DNA of 64,000 bases from Enterobacillus tribolii (GCF_003363015.1 NZ_QRAP01000003.1:366476-430475), one strand, 5' to 3'; numbered from the stretch's first letter, positions 1 through 11,873 are shown. Numbers and translations: made by a program. The notes: generated from the sequence alone by a model not told the origin.

Positions 1-287
1 AAGGTTGCCACGGACCATCCCATGATGGCGATAAAGTAAGTGACTTTCGAGCCCATGCGGTCCAGGAAACGGCCGCCGGGGATCTGGCACAGGGTATACG
101 TCCAGGCAAAGGCCGAAAAGATGTATCCCATCTGGGCCTTGGTGATGCCGAACTCTTCCTGAATATGCGCCGACGCCACCGCCAGGTTCGCGCGGTCGAC
201 ATAACAAATAACGACGGTGACAAATATCATTAATAATGTCACATAGCGCCGTTTGGTTGGTGCTGCGGATTGCAGAGTCATGTCCAT
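1..287 (-). CDS. dgoT: D-galactonate/hexuronate MFS transporter, N-terminal part (window edge)
   Basis: This is the 5' part of a major facilitator superfamily sugar-acid:proton symporter of the DgoT/GudP/ExuT type; the rest lies before base 1. The roughly 95 visible residues hold a short cytoplasmic start, a first membrane helix with the family's [11 protein letters not shown] segment, and a second helix followed by the loop motif [11 protein letters not shown] that marks MFS proteins. It sits downstream of dgoD on the same strand, so it is the last gene of the dgo operon and should import D-galactonate across the inner membrane. The ATG at 287 is chosen; a second ATG at 281 is possible. The substrate is inferred from operon context. 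Confidence 0.85.
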   Translation of the reverse strand, partial: MDMTLQSAAPTKRRYVTLLMIFVTVVICYVDRANLAVASAHIQEEFGITKAQMGYIFSAFAWTYTLCQIPGGRFLDRMGSKVTYFIAIMGWSVAT

Positions 288-324
288 GAGTTATTCTCAC
301 TTATTATCGGATAATAGGCTGAGC

Positions 325-355
325 CTCGTTTCAGGCACAGGGGTGCCCCGACGAG
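325..355 (-). other. Hairpin in the dgoD-dgoT gap
   Basis: The 122-base gap between dgoD and dgoT holds a stem-loop: outer arms CTCGT (325-329) and ACGAG (351-355), inner arms GGCAC (334-338) and GTGCC (343-347). No run of T follows on the minus strand, so it looks more like an mRNA-stabilising or processing hairpin than a terminator. Its role is inference. Confidence 0.4.
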
Positions 356-409
356 AAATTCGCCAATTAAAATTTATCCAAGTTGATCAGTTAGTTATTT
401 TTTATCGTA

Positions 410-1558
410 TTACCATTCGGCAACGGCGCCATCCGGATAACGCCATACCGGGTTACGCCAGTCCGGCGCATTTTTACTGCGTTCAATCACCAGTTCTTCA
501 TTTATTTCCACGCCCAGGCCCGGCTTATTCAGCGGATAGAAATGGCCGTCAGACATGCTGAAGTCGTCTTTATTGATCACAAAGTCCAGTAACTCCGCGC
601 CCTTGTTGTAATGAATCCCCATGCTCTGTTCCTGAAGCACGGCGTTGCGCGCCACGAAATCCAGATGCAGGCAGGAAGCCAGGGCGATCGGGCCGAGCGG
701 GCAGTGCGGCGCCAGCGCCACGTCATAAGACTCCGCCATGGCGGCGATCTTGAAGCACTCCGTCAGGCCACCGGCGTGGGAGAGGTCCGGCTGAACGATC
801 GCCAGCCCGCCATCAGCCAGCACGCGTTTAAACTCAAAGCGCGAGAACATACGCTCGCCGGCGGCAATCGGCAGATGGGTTTGTGCCGCCAGGCGCGGAT
901 AATATTCCGCCTGTTCCGCCAGCACCGGTTCTTCAATGAACAACGGGCGGTAAGGCTCCAGCTCTTTAATCAGGATTTTCGCCATCGGCGCATCAACGCG
1001 GCCGTGGAAATCAAGGCCGAACTCGATCTGGTTGCCGAGCGCCTCACGGATTTCAGCCACCACGCCAACGGCAGCGTCTACCTTGCGCGCATTGTCGATG
1101 ATGCCCATCTCTTCGCAGCCGTTGAGCTTGAAGGTATCGAAGCCAATCGCCATCAGGTTGCGAATGCCGTCGATCACGTCAGCGGGCCGATCGCCGCCCA
1201 CCCAGCTATAGGCCTTGATTTTATCGCGCACCAGGCCGCCCAGCAGCTGATACACCGGTACGCCCAGCACCTTGCCTTTGATGTCCCACAACGCCTGATC
1301 GATACCGGCGATCGCGCTCATCAGGATCGGGCCGCCGCGATAAAATCCGCCGCGATACAGGGTTTGCCAGATGTCATTAATCCGCGCCGGGTCCTGGCCG
1401 ATAAGGTATTCGCCCAGTTCATGCACCGCGGCCTCTACGCTGCGCGCGCGCCCTTCGATCACCGGCTCACCCCAGCCAACCACGCCTTCATCGGTTTCGA
1501 TTTTCAAAAACATCCAGCGCGGCGGCAAACGATAAGTCGTTAGCTTGGTAATTTTCAT
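410..1558 (-). CDS. dgoD: D-galactonate dehydratase
   Basis: Converts D-galactonate to 2-dehydro-3-deoxy-D-galactonate, the first step of cytoplasmic galactonate breakdown. The 382 residues match the family length. It is an enolase-superfamily protein of the mandelate racemase subgroup. The magnesium ligands are visible at D183, E209 and E235, and the acid/base histidines at H185 (DFHGR) and H285 (APHCPLG). The N-terminal capping domain occupies about residues 1-110 and the barrel the rest. The start overlaps the end of dgoA by 4 bases, indicating translational coupling within dgoR-K-A-D-T. Regulation should be by DgoR through the operators at 3874-3905. Confidence 0.96.
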   Translation of the reverse strand: MKITKLTTYRLPPRWMFLKIETDEGVVGWGEPVIEGRARSVEAAVHELGEYLIGQDPARINDIWQTLYRGGFYRGGPILMSAIAGIDQALWDIKGKVLGVPVYQLLGGLVRDKIKAYSWVGGDRPADVIDGIRNLMAIGFDTFKLNGCEEMGIIDNARKVDAAVGVVAEIREALGNQIEFGLDFHGRVDAPMAKILIKELEPYRPLFIEEPVLAEQAEYYPRLAAQTHLPIAAGERMFSRFEFKRVLADGGLAIVQPDLSHAGGLTECFKIAAMAESYDVALAPHCPLGPIALASCLHLDFVARNAVLQEQSMGIHYNKGAELLDFVINKDDFSMSDGHFYPLNKPGLGVEINEELVIERSKNAPDWRNPVWRYPDGAVAEW

Positions 1559-2172
1559 TTCACAGCATCCTTATAAGCTTGAACAAATGCTCTGGCCTGA
1601 TGCGCGGTCCGCGCGACATCCTGACCGGCACGATAGAGATCGCCGCCCAATCCGGCGCCGACACAGCCGGCCCGCAGGTACTGATGCAGGTTTTCCGGCG
1701 TAATGCCGCCCACGGCGAACAACGGAACGTCAGCCGGCAACACGGCTTTCAGCGCTTTCACGTAGTCCGGGCCAAAAGCGGACGAGGGGAATATCTTGAG
1801 CGCCTGCGCACCGGCCTCCAGCGCCGTAAAGGCCTCGGAGGCCGTGGCGCAACCGCAGCACACCTGCATACCGCAGTTCACGGCGGCGCTGATGATTCGG
1901 GGATCGGTATTCGGCGTCACCACCAGCTTGCTGTTCATGGCGTGCAGCGTCGCCACCTGCCCGGTCTTCAGTACCGTACCGGCACCGATCAGCGCCTTAT
2001 CGCCAAATTTTTTTACCGCTAAATCAATGCTTTTTTCCCACTCTGGTGAATTCAGCGGAATTTCAACCGCATCAAAACCCTCCTGCAACAGCGCGTTGAT
2101 ATGCGCTTCAACTTCATGCGGGTGAATACCGCGCAGGATGGCGATCAGGGGTAACTCAGTAATCCAATGCAT
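1555..2172 (-). CDS. dgoA: 2-dehydro-3-deoxy-6-phosphogalactonate aldolase
   Basis: Class I aldolase that splits 2-dehydro-3-deoxy-6-phosphogalactonate into pyruvate and glyceraldehyde 3-phosphate, the last step of the DgoK-DgoA-DgoD route. The 205-residue barrel belongs to the KDPG/KDPGal aldolase family. The Schiff-base lysine is K126 in ALKIFPSS, and the conserved general acid/base glutamate is E37 in AVEIPL. The gene overlaps dgoK upstream by 17 bases and dgoD downstream by 4. In E. coli dgoA and dgoD were once described as one bifunctional gene; here they are clearly two frames. Confidence 0.95.
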   Translation of the reverse strand: MHWITELPLIAILRGIHPHEVEAHINALLQEGFDAVEIPLNSPEWEKSIDLAVKKFGDKALIGAGTVLKTGQVATLHAMNSKLVVTPNTDPRIISAAVNCGMQVCCGCATASEAFTALEAGAQALKIFPSSAFGPDYVKALKAVLPADVPLFAVGGITPENLHQYLRAGCVGAGLGGDLYRAGQDVARTAHQARAFVQAYKDAVK

Positions 2173-3058
2173 TCGCGATGCTCCTTATTCCGGTTTGAAA
2201 AGCCAGGTCGCCGTCGATTACATGGCCGTTAATTCCCGCATACGCCAGCGCCCGTGAATAACGTTCAGCCAGGCCGCTGCCGCCGATGATCGCCAGCGTT
2301 TCTCCGGATTTCAGCGGGTACTGATAGCGCATCTGCGCCACTTCGTTGCCGATCAGCAAGCCCGACAGCCATTCGCTGACGCTGCTTTTATCCCGTTGCC
2401 CCAGCAGGTGAGCCGCACGGACCTCAAACAAACGGCTCACAACGCCGGCGTCATTGAAGCCGGTTTCCATTCCCTGTCGAAATGCGTTTTCATCCGCCTT
2501 TTGCTCACCGATACCAACGCCGATCAGGCCGTGTTTCAGCAACAAATGGTGCAGTTCTCCGGTGATAACGGTACGAAAATCCATGACTGTGTCGCCTTCC
2601 ATGCGCACCCACTTGCTGTGCGTGCCCGGCATCAGGCACAGTGAAGCGGCATGCAGCCGTTGCGCGCCGATAAGCTGGGTTTCCTCGCCGCGCATAACGT
2701 TAGCGTTATCCGCCCGGTTAACCGACAGGCCGGGAATAATGCGCACATCGCCGGGCAGCGGAGACGCAACCTGCGTCAGGTGGTGGGGAATAGCGGTCAG
2801 TGCCACCGGGCAGGGAAGATAAGGCACGCTTTGCCAGCCGGCGTTGCTGCCGACCATGCCGGCCATAATGACCGGCACAGTGCCGCAGCGGCTGAACCAG
2901 GGAGAAATCAGATCGGAGAAGCATTGCTGCGGAGTCCGGCCCTGTAAGCGGGTAACGCCGGACTCCGAGATAAGAGAATCAATACATTGGCCTTGTTGAT
3001 ACAGCCAGGCGCGCAGATTTGTCGAACCCCAGTCTATGGCAATAAAGCTTTCATTCAT
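2156..3058 (-). CDS. dgoK: 2-dehydro-3-deoxygalactonokinase
   Basis: ATP-dependent kinase that makes 2-dehydro-3-deoxy-6-phosphogalactonate, the DgoA substrate. The 300 residues carry the N-terminal phosphate-binding loop DWGSTN at residues 9-14, typical of the DgoK family in the actin-like ATPase fold, and a C-terminal IIGGSGLAERY segment that fits the second nucleotide-binding half. The start codon overlaps the end of dgoR by 4 bases and the 3' end overlaps dgoA by 17, so the gene is in the middle of a tightly coupled operon. Function is assigned from family and context and is secure. Confidence 0.94.
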   Translation of the reverse strand: MNESFIAIDWGSTNLRAWLYQQGQCIDSLISESGVTRLQGRTPQQCFSDLISPWFSRCGTVPVIMAGMVGSNAGWQSVPYLPCPVALTAIPHHLTQVASPLPGDVRIIPGLSVNRADNANVMRGEETQLIGAQRLHAASLCLMPGTHSKWVRMEGDTVMDFRTVITGELHHLLLKHGLIGVGIGEQKADENAFRQGMETGFNDAGVVSRLFEVRAAHLLGQRDKSSVSEWLSGLLIGNEVAQMRYQYPLKSGETLAIIGGSGLAERYSRALAYAGINGHVIDGDLAFQTGIRSIANALDY

Positions 3059-3753
3059 GTCTCATCCTTTAGCCGCCTGGTCGCACTGGCAATCATCTCC
3101 AGCGCGGCATGTTCCGCGGCATCCGCGTCCTGATGACGAATTGCGTCATACAGCGCCTGATGCTCGCGCAATGTTCGCGGCATGTTGTCTTCATCCGGCA
3201 TGTAAGTCCGTTCAAATACCGCACGTTGCAGCGAACTGATCGCTACGTTGAGTTGTTGCAGCACCGGGTTATGTACCGAAGCCAGTACCGCCTCATGAAA
3301 ACGGATATCCGCCTCATTAAATGCGTCAAAATCCTGATGACCGGCATGCATGTCGTTCAGCGCCGCCTCAATCACCGCCAGATCGCCGGAAGTCGCCCGT
3401 TCAGCCGCCCAGCGGGCAATGGCGGGCTCAACCAGATTACGTACCTCACTCAGGGCGCTGATTAAGCGCGGGTCGTAATCATGCGCCAACACCCACTGCA
3501 ATACGTCGGTATCCAGATAGTTCCACTGATTACGCGCGGCGACGAATGCCCCGCGATAACGTTTCACCACCACCAGACGCTTGGCCATCAACGCACGCAG
3601 CACTTCCCGGATGATGTTGCGCGAGGTCTGAAACTCTTCGCACAAATCGTTTTCCGCTGGCAGCGCCGCGCCGGGGACGTATTTTCCACCGACGATTTGT
3701 TGCCCTATCTCCGTGATAATCCAGTCGGTTTTGCTCAGTGTGTGTTTTTGCAT
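3055..3753 (-). CDS. dgoR: GntR/FadR-family repressor of galactonate genes
   Basis: Transcriptional repressor of the dgo operon, released by D-galactonate in E. coli. The frame stays open upstream to 3849, but family alignment starts at the internal ATG at 3753 (MQKHTLSKTDW...), giving 232 residues against about 229 in E. coli. The winged helix-turn-helix spans about residues 1-75, with LCEEFQTSRNIIREVLRALM as the recognition region. An all-helical FCD effector domain follows, with the conserved RNLVEPAIARWAA segment and histidines that usually bind metal. It is the first gene of dgoR-K-A-D-T and should repress its own operon through the operators just upstream. Confidence 0.93.
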   Translation of the reverse strand: MQKHTLSKTDWIITEIGQQIVGGKYVPGAALPAENDLCEEFQTSRNIIREVLRALMAKRLVVVKRYRGAFVAARNQWNYLDTDVLQWVLAHDYDPRLISALSEVRNLVEPAIARWAAERATSGDLAVIEAALNDMHAGHQDFDAFNEADIRFHEAVLASVHNPVLQQLNVAISSLQRAVFERTYMPDEDNMPRTLREHQALYDAIRHQDADAAEHAALEMIASATRRLKDET

Positions 3754-3873
3754 AGCGGGATCCTTATTACTCACAACGTCATGGTTATCCGCATACTCTA
3801 CCCCGTTAGTGATGAAAAGAACCGCACTAATGAAGTACAACCCCTGCATCCGCTATTCGTTATCACACATGGA

Positions 3874-3905
3874 TTGTAGTACTAATTTTATATTCTGTAC
3901 TACAA
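3874..3905. promoter_or_regulatory. Tandem DgoR-type operators between dgoR and the divergent dehydratase gene
   Basis: Two short palindrome-like sites, TTGTAGTACTA (3874-3884) and, on the other strand, TTGTAGTACAG (3905-3895), are centred 21 bases apart, two helical turns. Together they form a larger inverted repeat with TTGTAGTAC/GTACTACAA arms. From memory, the E. coli DgoR sites follow TTGTA(G/C)TACA(A/T), which both copies match apart from one or two end bases. They lie about 120 bases before the dgoR start and 133 before the gene at 4038, so they could control both directions. AT-rich hexamers suitable as -10 elements overlap the sites, but I cannot fix a promoter. Confidence 0.7.
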
Positions 3906-4037
3906 TTTGGATCACAAAACATACAATCAATGTTCTTTACGGAGAAATAAGAGGAGCAAAAAGCAACCGGCTATTTCATTTGCCGCCAAAGTTCACCAGA
4001 ATCAGCTTTCACCGATACCGAGGCGAGGTAAGGAAAA

Positions 4038-4997
<960 letters not shown>

Positions 4998-5007
4998 TCA
5001 ATTAATC

Positions 5008-5036
5008 ACTCCCATCAATGCGATGGGAGTCTTCTT
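5008..5036 (+). terminator. Intrinsic terminator after the dehydratase gene
   Basis: Arms ACTCCCATC (5008-5016) and GATGGGAGT (5022-5030) close a 5-base loop and are followed by CTTCTT. It lies 11 bases after the stop codon at 4997. The T run is short, so it is a moderate terminator. Confidence 0.7.
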
Positions 5037-5444
5037 ACCAAATACTATTTAAATGTCGTGAAATAAAGAAGATAAACCAAGCTTCCTCCTAAATAAGTAT
5101 TTTTTTATATTCCGTATTTCAATAAAACACCAACTATAAATATTGACATTTACTTAAAAACCAGAATTTAAGCTTGGTGTTTTCAATAATATGAAGATAG
5201 TTTGTTCATGACACAATCACTTATCCGACATTTTCATCACCGGACTTCTCTTGCCTGCGCAGTTCAAATCAGATTACTATTCTTTAGATTAGTTACATGT
5301 ATCAAAAGATATAGTGTATGAATATTTATCTTCCAATTAATTAAGATAATAACGATAACGCGATATCACTTATTACGGCGTGCCGTGATAAATGATTAAA
5401 TACGCACGTTTAACGTGCACTCTTGAGATTAGGGATATCTTCTG
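5037..5444. other. AT-rich intergenic region upstream of the lipoprotein trio
   Basis: About 400 bases with no credible gene and clearly higher AT content than its neighbours. It should hold the promoter of the lipoprotein operon. A TTGACA hexamer occurs at 5143-5148, but the 17-base-spaced partner (ATTTAA) is poor. Two palindromes lie near the 3' end: ACGGC/GCCGT (5375-5379 and 5382-5386), inside wider TATCAC/GTGATA arms, and the 15-base repeat at 5404-5418 given separately. Confidence 0.6.
5404..5418. repeat. Perfect 15-base palindrome before the CsgG-like gene
   Basis: GCACGTT, a central T, then AACGTGC: a perfect inverted repeat ending 26 bases before the ATG at 5445. It could be an operator or a small hairpin in the mRNA leader just ahead of the ribosome site AGGGAT. 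No regulator is identified. Confidence 0.5.
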
Positions 5445-6116
5445 ATGATGAAAAAATTAACCTTGGGTTCAGCATTAATCATTACTACCCTGCTTGGCGG
5501 ATGCGCAACGGAGTCTTCCCGTTCTCTCGACGTTGCCAAAGTCGCCTCATACGGTACGCAATATCAGGGCCCCCGCAGCCCGATCTCCGTCGGCAAATTC
5601 GATAACCGCTCAAGTTATATGAACGGCGTTTTTTCTGATGGCCTGGATCGTCTTGGTAATCAATCTAAAACTATTCTGGTGACCCACCTGCAGCAAACCG
5701 GACGTTTTAACGTGTTGGACCGCACCAACATGGATGAACTGAAAGCAGAGTCAGGGATTAAAGGGCAGGCACAGCAACTCAAAGGGGCTAACTACGTGAT
5801 TACCGGCGATGTGACCGAGTTTGGCCGGAAAGAAGTTGGCGATCGTCAGTTGTTCGGCATTTTGGGGCGCGGTAAATCCCAGATTGCCTACGCCAAAGTT
5901 AACCTGAACGTGGTTAACGTTCAAACCTCAGAAGTGGTGTTCTCCACGCAGGGCGCAGGAGAATATGAGCTGTCTAACCGTGAGATTATCGGGTTCGGCG
6001 GTACGGCCAGCTATGACTCAACGCTGAACGGTAAAGTATTGGATCTCGCTATTCGCGAAGCAGTGAATAATCTGGTATCCGGAATTGAAAACGGCGCATG
6101 GCGCCCGGCTAATTAA
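5445..6116 (+). CDS. CsgG/HfaB-family lipoprotein
   Basis: A 223-residue lipoprotein with signal peptide and lipobox LGGC, lipidated cysteine at C20. Residue +2 after the cysteine is T and +1 is A, so outer-membrane sorting is expected. The mature part has the CsgG-type alpha/beta core: SVGKFDNRS near residue 50, FNVLDRTNMDELKAE near 95, then YVITGDVTEFG and NLNVVNVQTSEVVFSTQGAGEY. No curli genes are present, so this is not CsgG proper. It belongs to the shorter CsgG-like proteins found with DUF4810 and DUF799 lipoproteins, and it leads such a trio here. The ATG at 5445 is preferred to 5448 because of the spacing to AGGGAT. Function is unknown; a cell-envelope assembly or stress role is inference. 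Confidence 0.82.
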   Translation: MMKKLTLGSALIITTLLGGCATESSRSLDVAKVASYGTQYQGPRSPISVGKFDNRSSYMNGVFSDGLDRLGNQSKTILVTHLQQTGRFNVLDRTNMDELKAESGIKGQAQQLKGANYVITGDVTEFGRKEVGDRQLFGILGRGKSQIAYAKVNLNVVNVQTSEVVFSTQGAGEYELSNREIIGFGGTASYDSTLNGKVLDLAIREAVNNLVSGIENGAWRPAN

Positions 6117-6140
6117 TTATAAAAGAAAGTAGTAAGCAAA

Positions 6141-6175
6141 TACCCCAGGCATCGGATAATCCGGTGACTGGGGTG
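6141..6175 (+). other. Intercistronic hairpin in the lipoprotein operon
   Basis: The 113-base gap between the first two lipoprotein genes holds a bulged stem. Outer arms are ACCCCAG (6142-6148) and CTGGGGT (6168-6174), inner arms CGGAT (6153-6157) and ATCCG (6159-6163). No T run follows. It may protect or attenuate the upstream message and so set different protein amounts; this is inference. Confidence 0.5.
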
Positions 6176-6229
6176 TATAAACACAGCTATACGCCTGAAT
6201 ATTGACAGGTATAAAGGGAATAATAACCA

Positions 6230-6592
6230 ATGGTGAAATCTTTACGAAACGCCAGCTTGCTGCTTGCGGCAGCGCTGTTGGGCGGGTGCGTTAATACGCC
6301 CAAACCCATGTATAACTGGGATAGTTATCAAGAGTCGGTATATCAATATTATAAAGTGGGTGACACCGATACTGAGCGGCAAATTACGGCGCTAAAAGAA
6401 AGCATTGAAAAATCGCGCGCCAAAAACCTGCTGGTTCCGCCGGGGCTGCATGCGCATCTCGCCATGCTGTATATCAATACGGGCCGCCCGGAGCTGGCAA
6501 TGGCTGAATTTAACGCAGAAAAAACGGCATTCCCTGAGTCCGCCGGATTTATAGATTTCCTGACCAGCAAAGATAAGGAGAAGTTTAAATGA
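6230..6592 (+). CDS. DUF4810-family lipoprotein
   Basis: A 120-residue lipoprotein. The lipobox LGGC ends at C20, with V at +1, predicting the outer membrane. The mature protein begins TPKPMYNWDSYQESVYQYYK, then a helical stretch with TPR-like character (HAHLAMLYINTGRPELAMAEFNAEKTAFPES). This is the pattern of the DUF4810 family, which travels with CsgG-like and DUF799 lipoproteins. Its stop overlaps the next start by 4 bases (ATGA type), so the two are translationally coupled. The biochemical role is unknown. Family assignment from the WDSY motif and neighbourhood is good. Confidence 0.82.
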   Translation: MVKSLRNASLLLAAALLGGCVNTPKPMYNWDSYQESVYQYYKVGDTDTERQITALKESIEKSRAKNLLVPPGLHAHLAMLYINTGRPELAMAEFNAEKTAFPESAGFIDFLTSKDKEKFK

Positions 6593-7245
6593 AACCTATT
6601 TTTGCTCTGTTAAGTTTAGTCGCAGCATTATTGTTAACCGGCTGCGCCAAACCGACCCAATACGATTATTCAGCATTTAAGCAAAGCAAACCGCGCAGTA
6701 TCCTTGTTTTGCTGCCGCAAAATACTTCACCGGAAGTCGAAGCCAGCCACGGTTTCTTATCTCAGGCGACGTTGCCTTTGGCCGAAGCCGGTTATTACGT
6801 TTTCCCTGTTGCGGTTGTCGAAGAAACGTTTAAACAGAACGGCGTAAGCAGCCCTAACGATATGCACGCAGTAAGCATCGCCAAACTGCGTCAAATCTTC
6901 GGCGCCGACGCTGTGTTGTATCTGACGGTGAGCCAATACGGCACCTCTTATCAGGTCATCTCCAGCGACACCCGGGTGAGCGCCAGTGCAAAACTGGTTG
7001 ATCTGCGTAATGGCAGCGTCCTGTGGAGCGGCAGCGCAACGGCTTCCAGTACGGAAGACGACTCCAACTCCAACGGAATTTTCGGCATGTTGCTTTCTGC
7101 GCTGGTGAACCAGATCAGCAGCACCATGACCGACAAGAGCCATGACGTTGCGGGAGTGACCAGCATTCGCCTGCTGTCTGCCGGAACGCCGAACGGGATC
7201 TTATACGGGCCACGTTCTCTGAAATACGGGAAGGATGCGCAGTAA
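6589..7245 (+). CDS. DUF799 (GNA1162-family) lipoprotein
   Basis: A 218-residue lipoprotein. The lipobox LTGC ends at C19, with A at +1, again predicting the outer membrane. The early sequence YDYSAFKQSKPRSILVLLP followed by SPEV and an LPLAEAGYYVFPVAVVEETFKQNG stretch is typical of the DUF799/GNA1162 family, known from a Neisseria vaccine-antigen study. These proteins have a fold resembling the periplasmic domain of CsgG- and TolB-like proteins. It is the last gene of the trio and is followed by a terminator. The three products probably form one envelope complex; no substrate or partner can be read from the sequence. Confidence 0.82.
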   Translation: MKPIFALLSLVAALLLTGCAKPTQYDYSAFKQSKPRSILVLLPQNTSPEVEASHGFLSQATLPLAEAGYYVFPVAVVEETFKQNGVSSPNDMHAVSIAKLRQIFGADAVLYLTVSQYGTSYQVISSDTRVSASAKLVDLRNGSVLWSGSATASSTEDDSNSNGIFGMLLSALVNQISSTMTDKSHDVAGVTSIRLLSAGTPNGILYGPRSLKYGKDAQ

Positions 7246-7259
7246 AGAACTTTACTTAT

Positions 7260-7293
7260 GCCCGGTCAGCTCGCAGCCTGACCGGGCGCTTTC
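7260..7293 (+). terminator. Terminator between the lipoprotein operon and yidA
   Basis: Perfect 10-base arms GCCCGGTCAG (7260-7269) and CTGACCGGGC (7278-7287) are followed by GCTTTCCT. It sits between convergent genes; the T run is weak on both strands. Confidence 0.7.
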
Positions 7294-7304
7294 CTGCTCT
7301 GCCG

Positions 7305-8117
7305 TTATGCCAAAACAAATTTATTAATCGCCACCGCAACGCCGTCTTCCTGGTTGGTCGCAGTAATAAACTGTGCGGCTTCTTTAATTGCCGGTTCAGC
7401 GTTACCCATCGCTACGCCCGTCCCCGCATACTGAATCATCGCCAAATCATTGCCGTGATCGCCGATGCACATGACGTTTTCACGACCGATGCCCAGATGC
7501 TCCGCCAGTTTCGCCACGCCTTTCCCTTTATCCGCGTCTTTATGCAAAATTTCGAGGAAGAAACCGCTGCTTTTCATCAGGGTATAGCGCTCGAATACAT
7601 CGGCGGGAATACGGCTGATGGCGGCGTCCAGAATCTCCGGATGATCGATCATCATCACCTTGGGAAAACGTAAGCCCGCATCCATTTCCTCCGCCGGGCA
7701 GTAATGCAGCGGAATACCGGTGATGAAGGATTCACGTACCGTATAAGGACTGACGTCACGGTTAGCGGTATAGAGCTTGTTGCGATCAAGCGCATGGAAA
7801 TGTGAGCCAATCTGGTGGGAAAGCGCTTCGAAAAAGCGGTAATCCTCATAACTCAACAGCGTTTCAAAAAGAATCGCCCCGTCATGCGCATAATGAACCA
7901 GACCGCCGTTATTGCTGATGCAATAGCAACCATCCTGCTCCAGCTCCAGTTCACGCAAATACTCCTGCGCGCCGATAAACGGCCGGCCGGTGGCAAGAAC
8001 AATATGAACACCGCGCGCTCTGGCAGCCATGATGGCCTGTTTAACGGCCGGCGTTATTTTGCGTTCCGGGTTGAGAAGGGTTCCGTCGAGATCGATTGCG
8101 ATAAGCTGTATGGTCAT
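7305..8117 (-). CDS. yidA: Cof-type HAD sugar phosphatase YidA
   Basis: Cytoplasmic phosphatase of the haloacid dehalogenase superfamily, type IIB cap (Cof) subgroup, acting on small sugar phosphates in E. coli. With the start at 8117 (MTIQLIAIDLDGTLLNP) it has 270 residues, the E. coli length; GAGGACGAC just upstream is the ribosome site. The extended frame to 8171 is rejected. Motif I is DLDGT with the nucleophile at D9 and acid D11, motif II LATGR, then the lysine region and motif IV GDHGNDLAMI near the C-terminus. It is convergent with the lipoprotein trio and lies downstream of gyrB, as in E. coli, where yidB sits between; yidB is missing here. Confidence 0.94.
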   Translation of the reverse strand: MTIQLIAIDLDGTLLNPERKITPAVKQAIMAARARGVHIVLATGRPFIGAQEYLRELELEQDGCYCISNNGGLVHYAHDGAILFETLLSYEDYRFFEALSHQIGSHFHALDRNKLYTANRDVSPYTVRESFITGIPLHYCPAEEMDAGLRFPKVMMIDHPEILDAAISRIPADVFERYTLMKSSGFFLEILHKDADKGKGVAKLAEHLGIGRENVMCIGDHGNDLAMIQYAGTGVAMGNAEPAIKEAAQFITATNQEDGVAVAINKFVLA

Positions 8118-8218
8118 GTCGTCCTCATGGCTGACTAAAAGTGAGCGATAGATCAGAGCATACCAGAACAAGACCTCGTCGCTCGACCATCTATTCTCAG
8201 GCTGAATGTATAAATAAG

Positions 8219-8241
8219 AAAGGCGCCGTACAGGCGCCTTT
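8219..8241 (-). terminator. gyrB terminator
   Basis: AAAGGCGCC (8219-8227) and GGCGCCTTT (8233-8241) form a perfect stem with a 5-base loop. On the minus strand a TTTCTTATT run follows, 18 bases after the gyrB stop. Confidence 0.8.
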
Positions 8242-8259
8242 CACACTCTTCGATCCGGA

Positions 8260-10683
<2,424 letters not shown>

Positions 10684-10796
10684 TCACTCGTCTGAAAACT
10701 GTAAACCCAAGAATTCCGATCGCGGCGCAAAGGCCGCAATACTGAAAAATCAGGGCATAAACCAGTCGTTATACACCAATAACCATAAACTGACCG

Positions 10797-11873
10797 TTAA
10801 ACGGTTATTTTACCCTGTTCTACCCGGAACATCTTGCCCTTTTCGTCAATCATATCGTTAACCTGTTCTGCGCTGACCGCGCTGACAAAAACCTGTGCGC
10901 CCGTCGCTTTGAGGCGATCGGCCAGCAGGCGACGACGGTTAACGTCCAGCTCAGAGGCAAAGTCGTCAATTAAATACAAACAACGGCGGCCGCTGTGATG
11001 GGTCAGATACTCTCCCTGCGCCAGCCGCAGCGCGCACATCAGCAGCTTAAGCTGCCCGCGCGACAGCAGATCTTCCACCGGCGTGCCTTCGGCGCGAATG
11101 CGGAAATCCGCCTTATGCGGCCCGGATGCCGTATACGTCAGCGCCCGGTCGCGCTCAAACTGACGTTCCAGCAATTCACCGTAATCGCTCTCTTTATCCC
11201 AGCCACGCAGAAAAGAGAACGATAAATCAAATTCCGGCAAGAATTGCGCGCAGGTCGCACGGATATCCTCTGCGATTGCCGCGCTGTATTGCGCGCGCAA
11301 TGCGCTGATTCGCTCCGCCAGCGGCACCAGCTCCTGATCCCAGGGGCGCAACTGCGCATAACGGCTCACCTGGCGCAACGCGGCGTTACGCTGTTTCAGC
11401 AGACGTTTAAGATTGCTCCAGGCAACGAAGAAACCAGGGTCGCTGTGAAAACATCCCCAGTCCAGAAAAGCACGGCGGTATTTCGGCCCGCCGTTAAGCA
11501 GGGTGAAACCTTCCGGCGTAATCAGCTGCATCGGTAACATTTGCGCCAGCTCAGCCACTTTATGGCCGTCGCTGCCGTCAATACGCACCCGGCTGTCGCC
11601 GTCACGCCCTTTGCTCAGCCCCACGGACAGCTCGCGCTCGGCACCGGTATCAACCCGGCCGTGCAGCACGAATTCATTCTGGTCGTGACGGATAACCCTG
11701 CCGGCCTGCAGGCTGCGGAAAGCCCGGCCATGCCCGAGCGTATAGATCGCTTCCAGCACGCTGGTTTTACCGCTGCCGTTGGCGCCGACCAGGAAATTAA
11801 ATCCCGCCACGGGAGAAAGATCCGCCGATTCGATATTCCGGAAATCGCGGATCAGTAAACGCGTTAACGCCAT
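10797..11873 (-). CDS. recF: DNA replication and repair protein RecF
   Basis: SMC-like ATPase that, with RecO and RecR, helps load RecA at single-strand gaps. Length is 358 residues, close to the usual 357. Walker A is GANGSGKTS at 30-38, the ABC signature is [10 protein letters not shown] near residue 270, and Walker B is [13 protein letters not shown] near residue 300. The start [13 protein letters not shown] aligns with the family, so the frame start is kept. It follows dnaN by 19 bases in the dnaA-dnaN-recF operon and precedes gyrB. Confidence 0.98.
   Translation of the reverse strand: MALTRLLIRDFRNIESADLSPVAGFNFLVGANGSGKTSVLEAIYTLGHGRAFRSLQAGRVIRHDQNEFVLHGRVDTGAERELSVGLSKGRDGDSRVRIDGSDGHKVAELAQMLPMQLITPEGFTLLNGGPKYRRAFLDWGCFHSDPGFFVAWSNLKRLLKQRNAALRQVSRYAQLRPWDQELVPLAERISALRAQYSAAIAEDIRATCAQFLPEFDLSFSFLRGWDKESDYGELLERQFERDRALTYTASGPHKADFRIRAEGTPVEDLLSRGQLKLLMCALRLAQGEYLTHHSGRRCLYLIDDFASELDVNRRRLLADRLKATGAQVFVSAVSAEQVNDMIDEKGKMFRVEQGKITV

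Noticed and set aside
611..1543. A 310-codon open frame opposite dgoD
   Set aside because: Shadow of the well-conserved dgoD coding sequence.
5445..7245. A curli (csg) operon
   Set aside because: Only the CsgG-like protein suggests it; no CsgA, B, D, E or F is present, and its partners are DUF4810 and DUF799 proteins.
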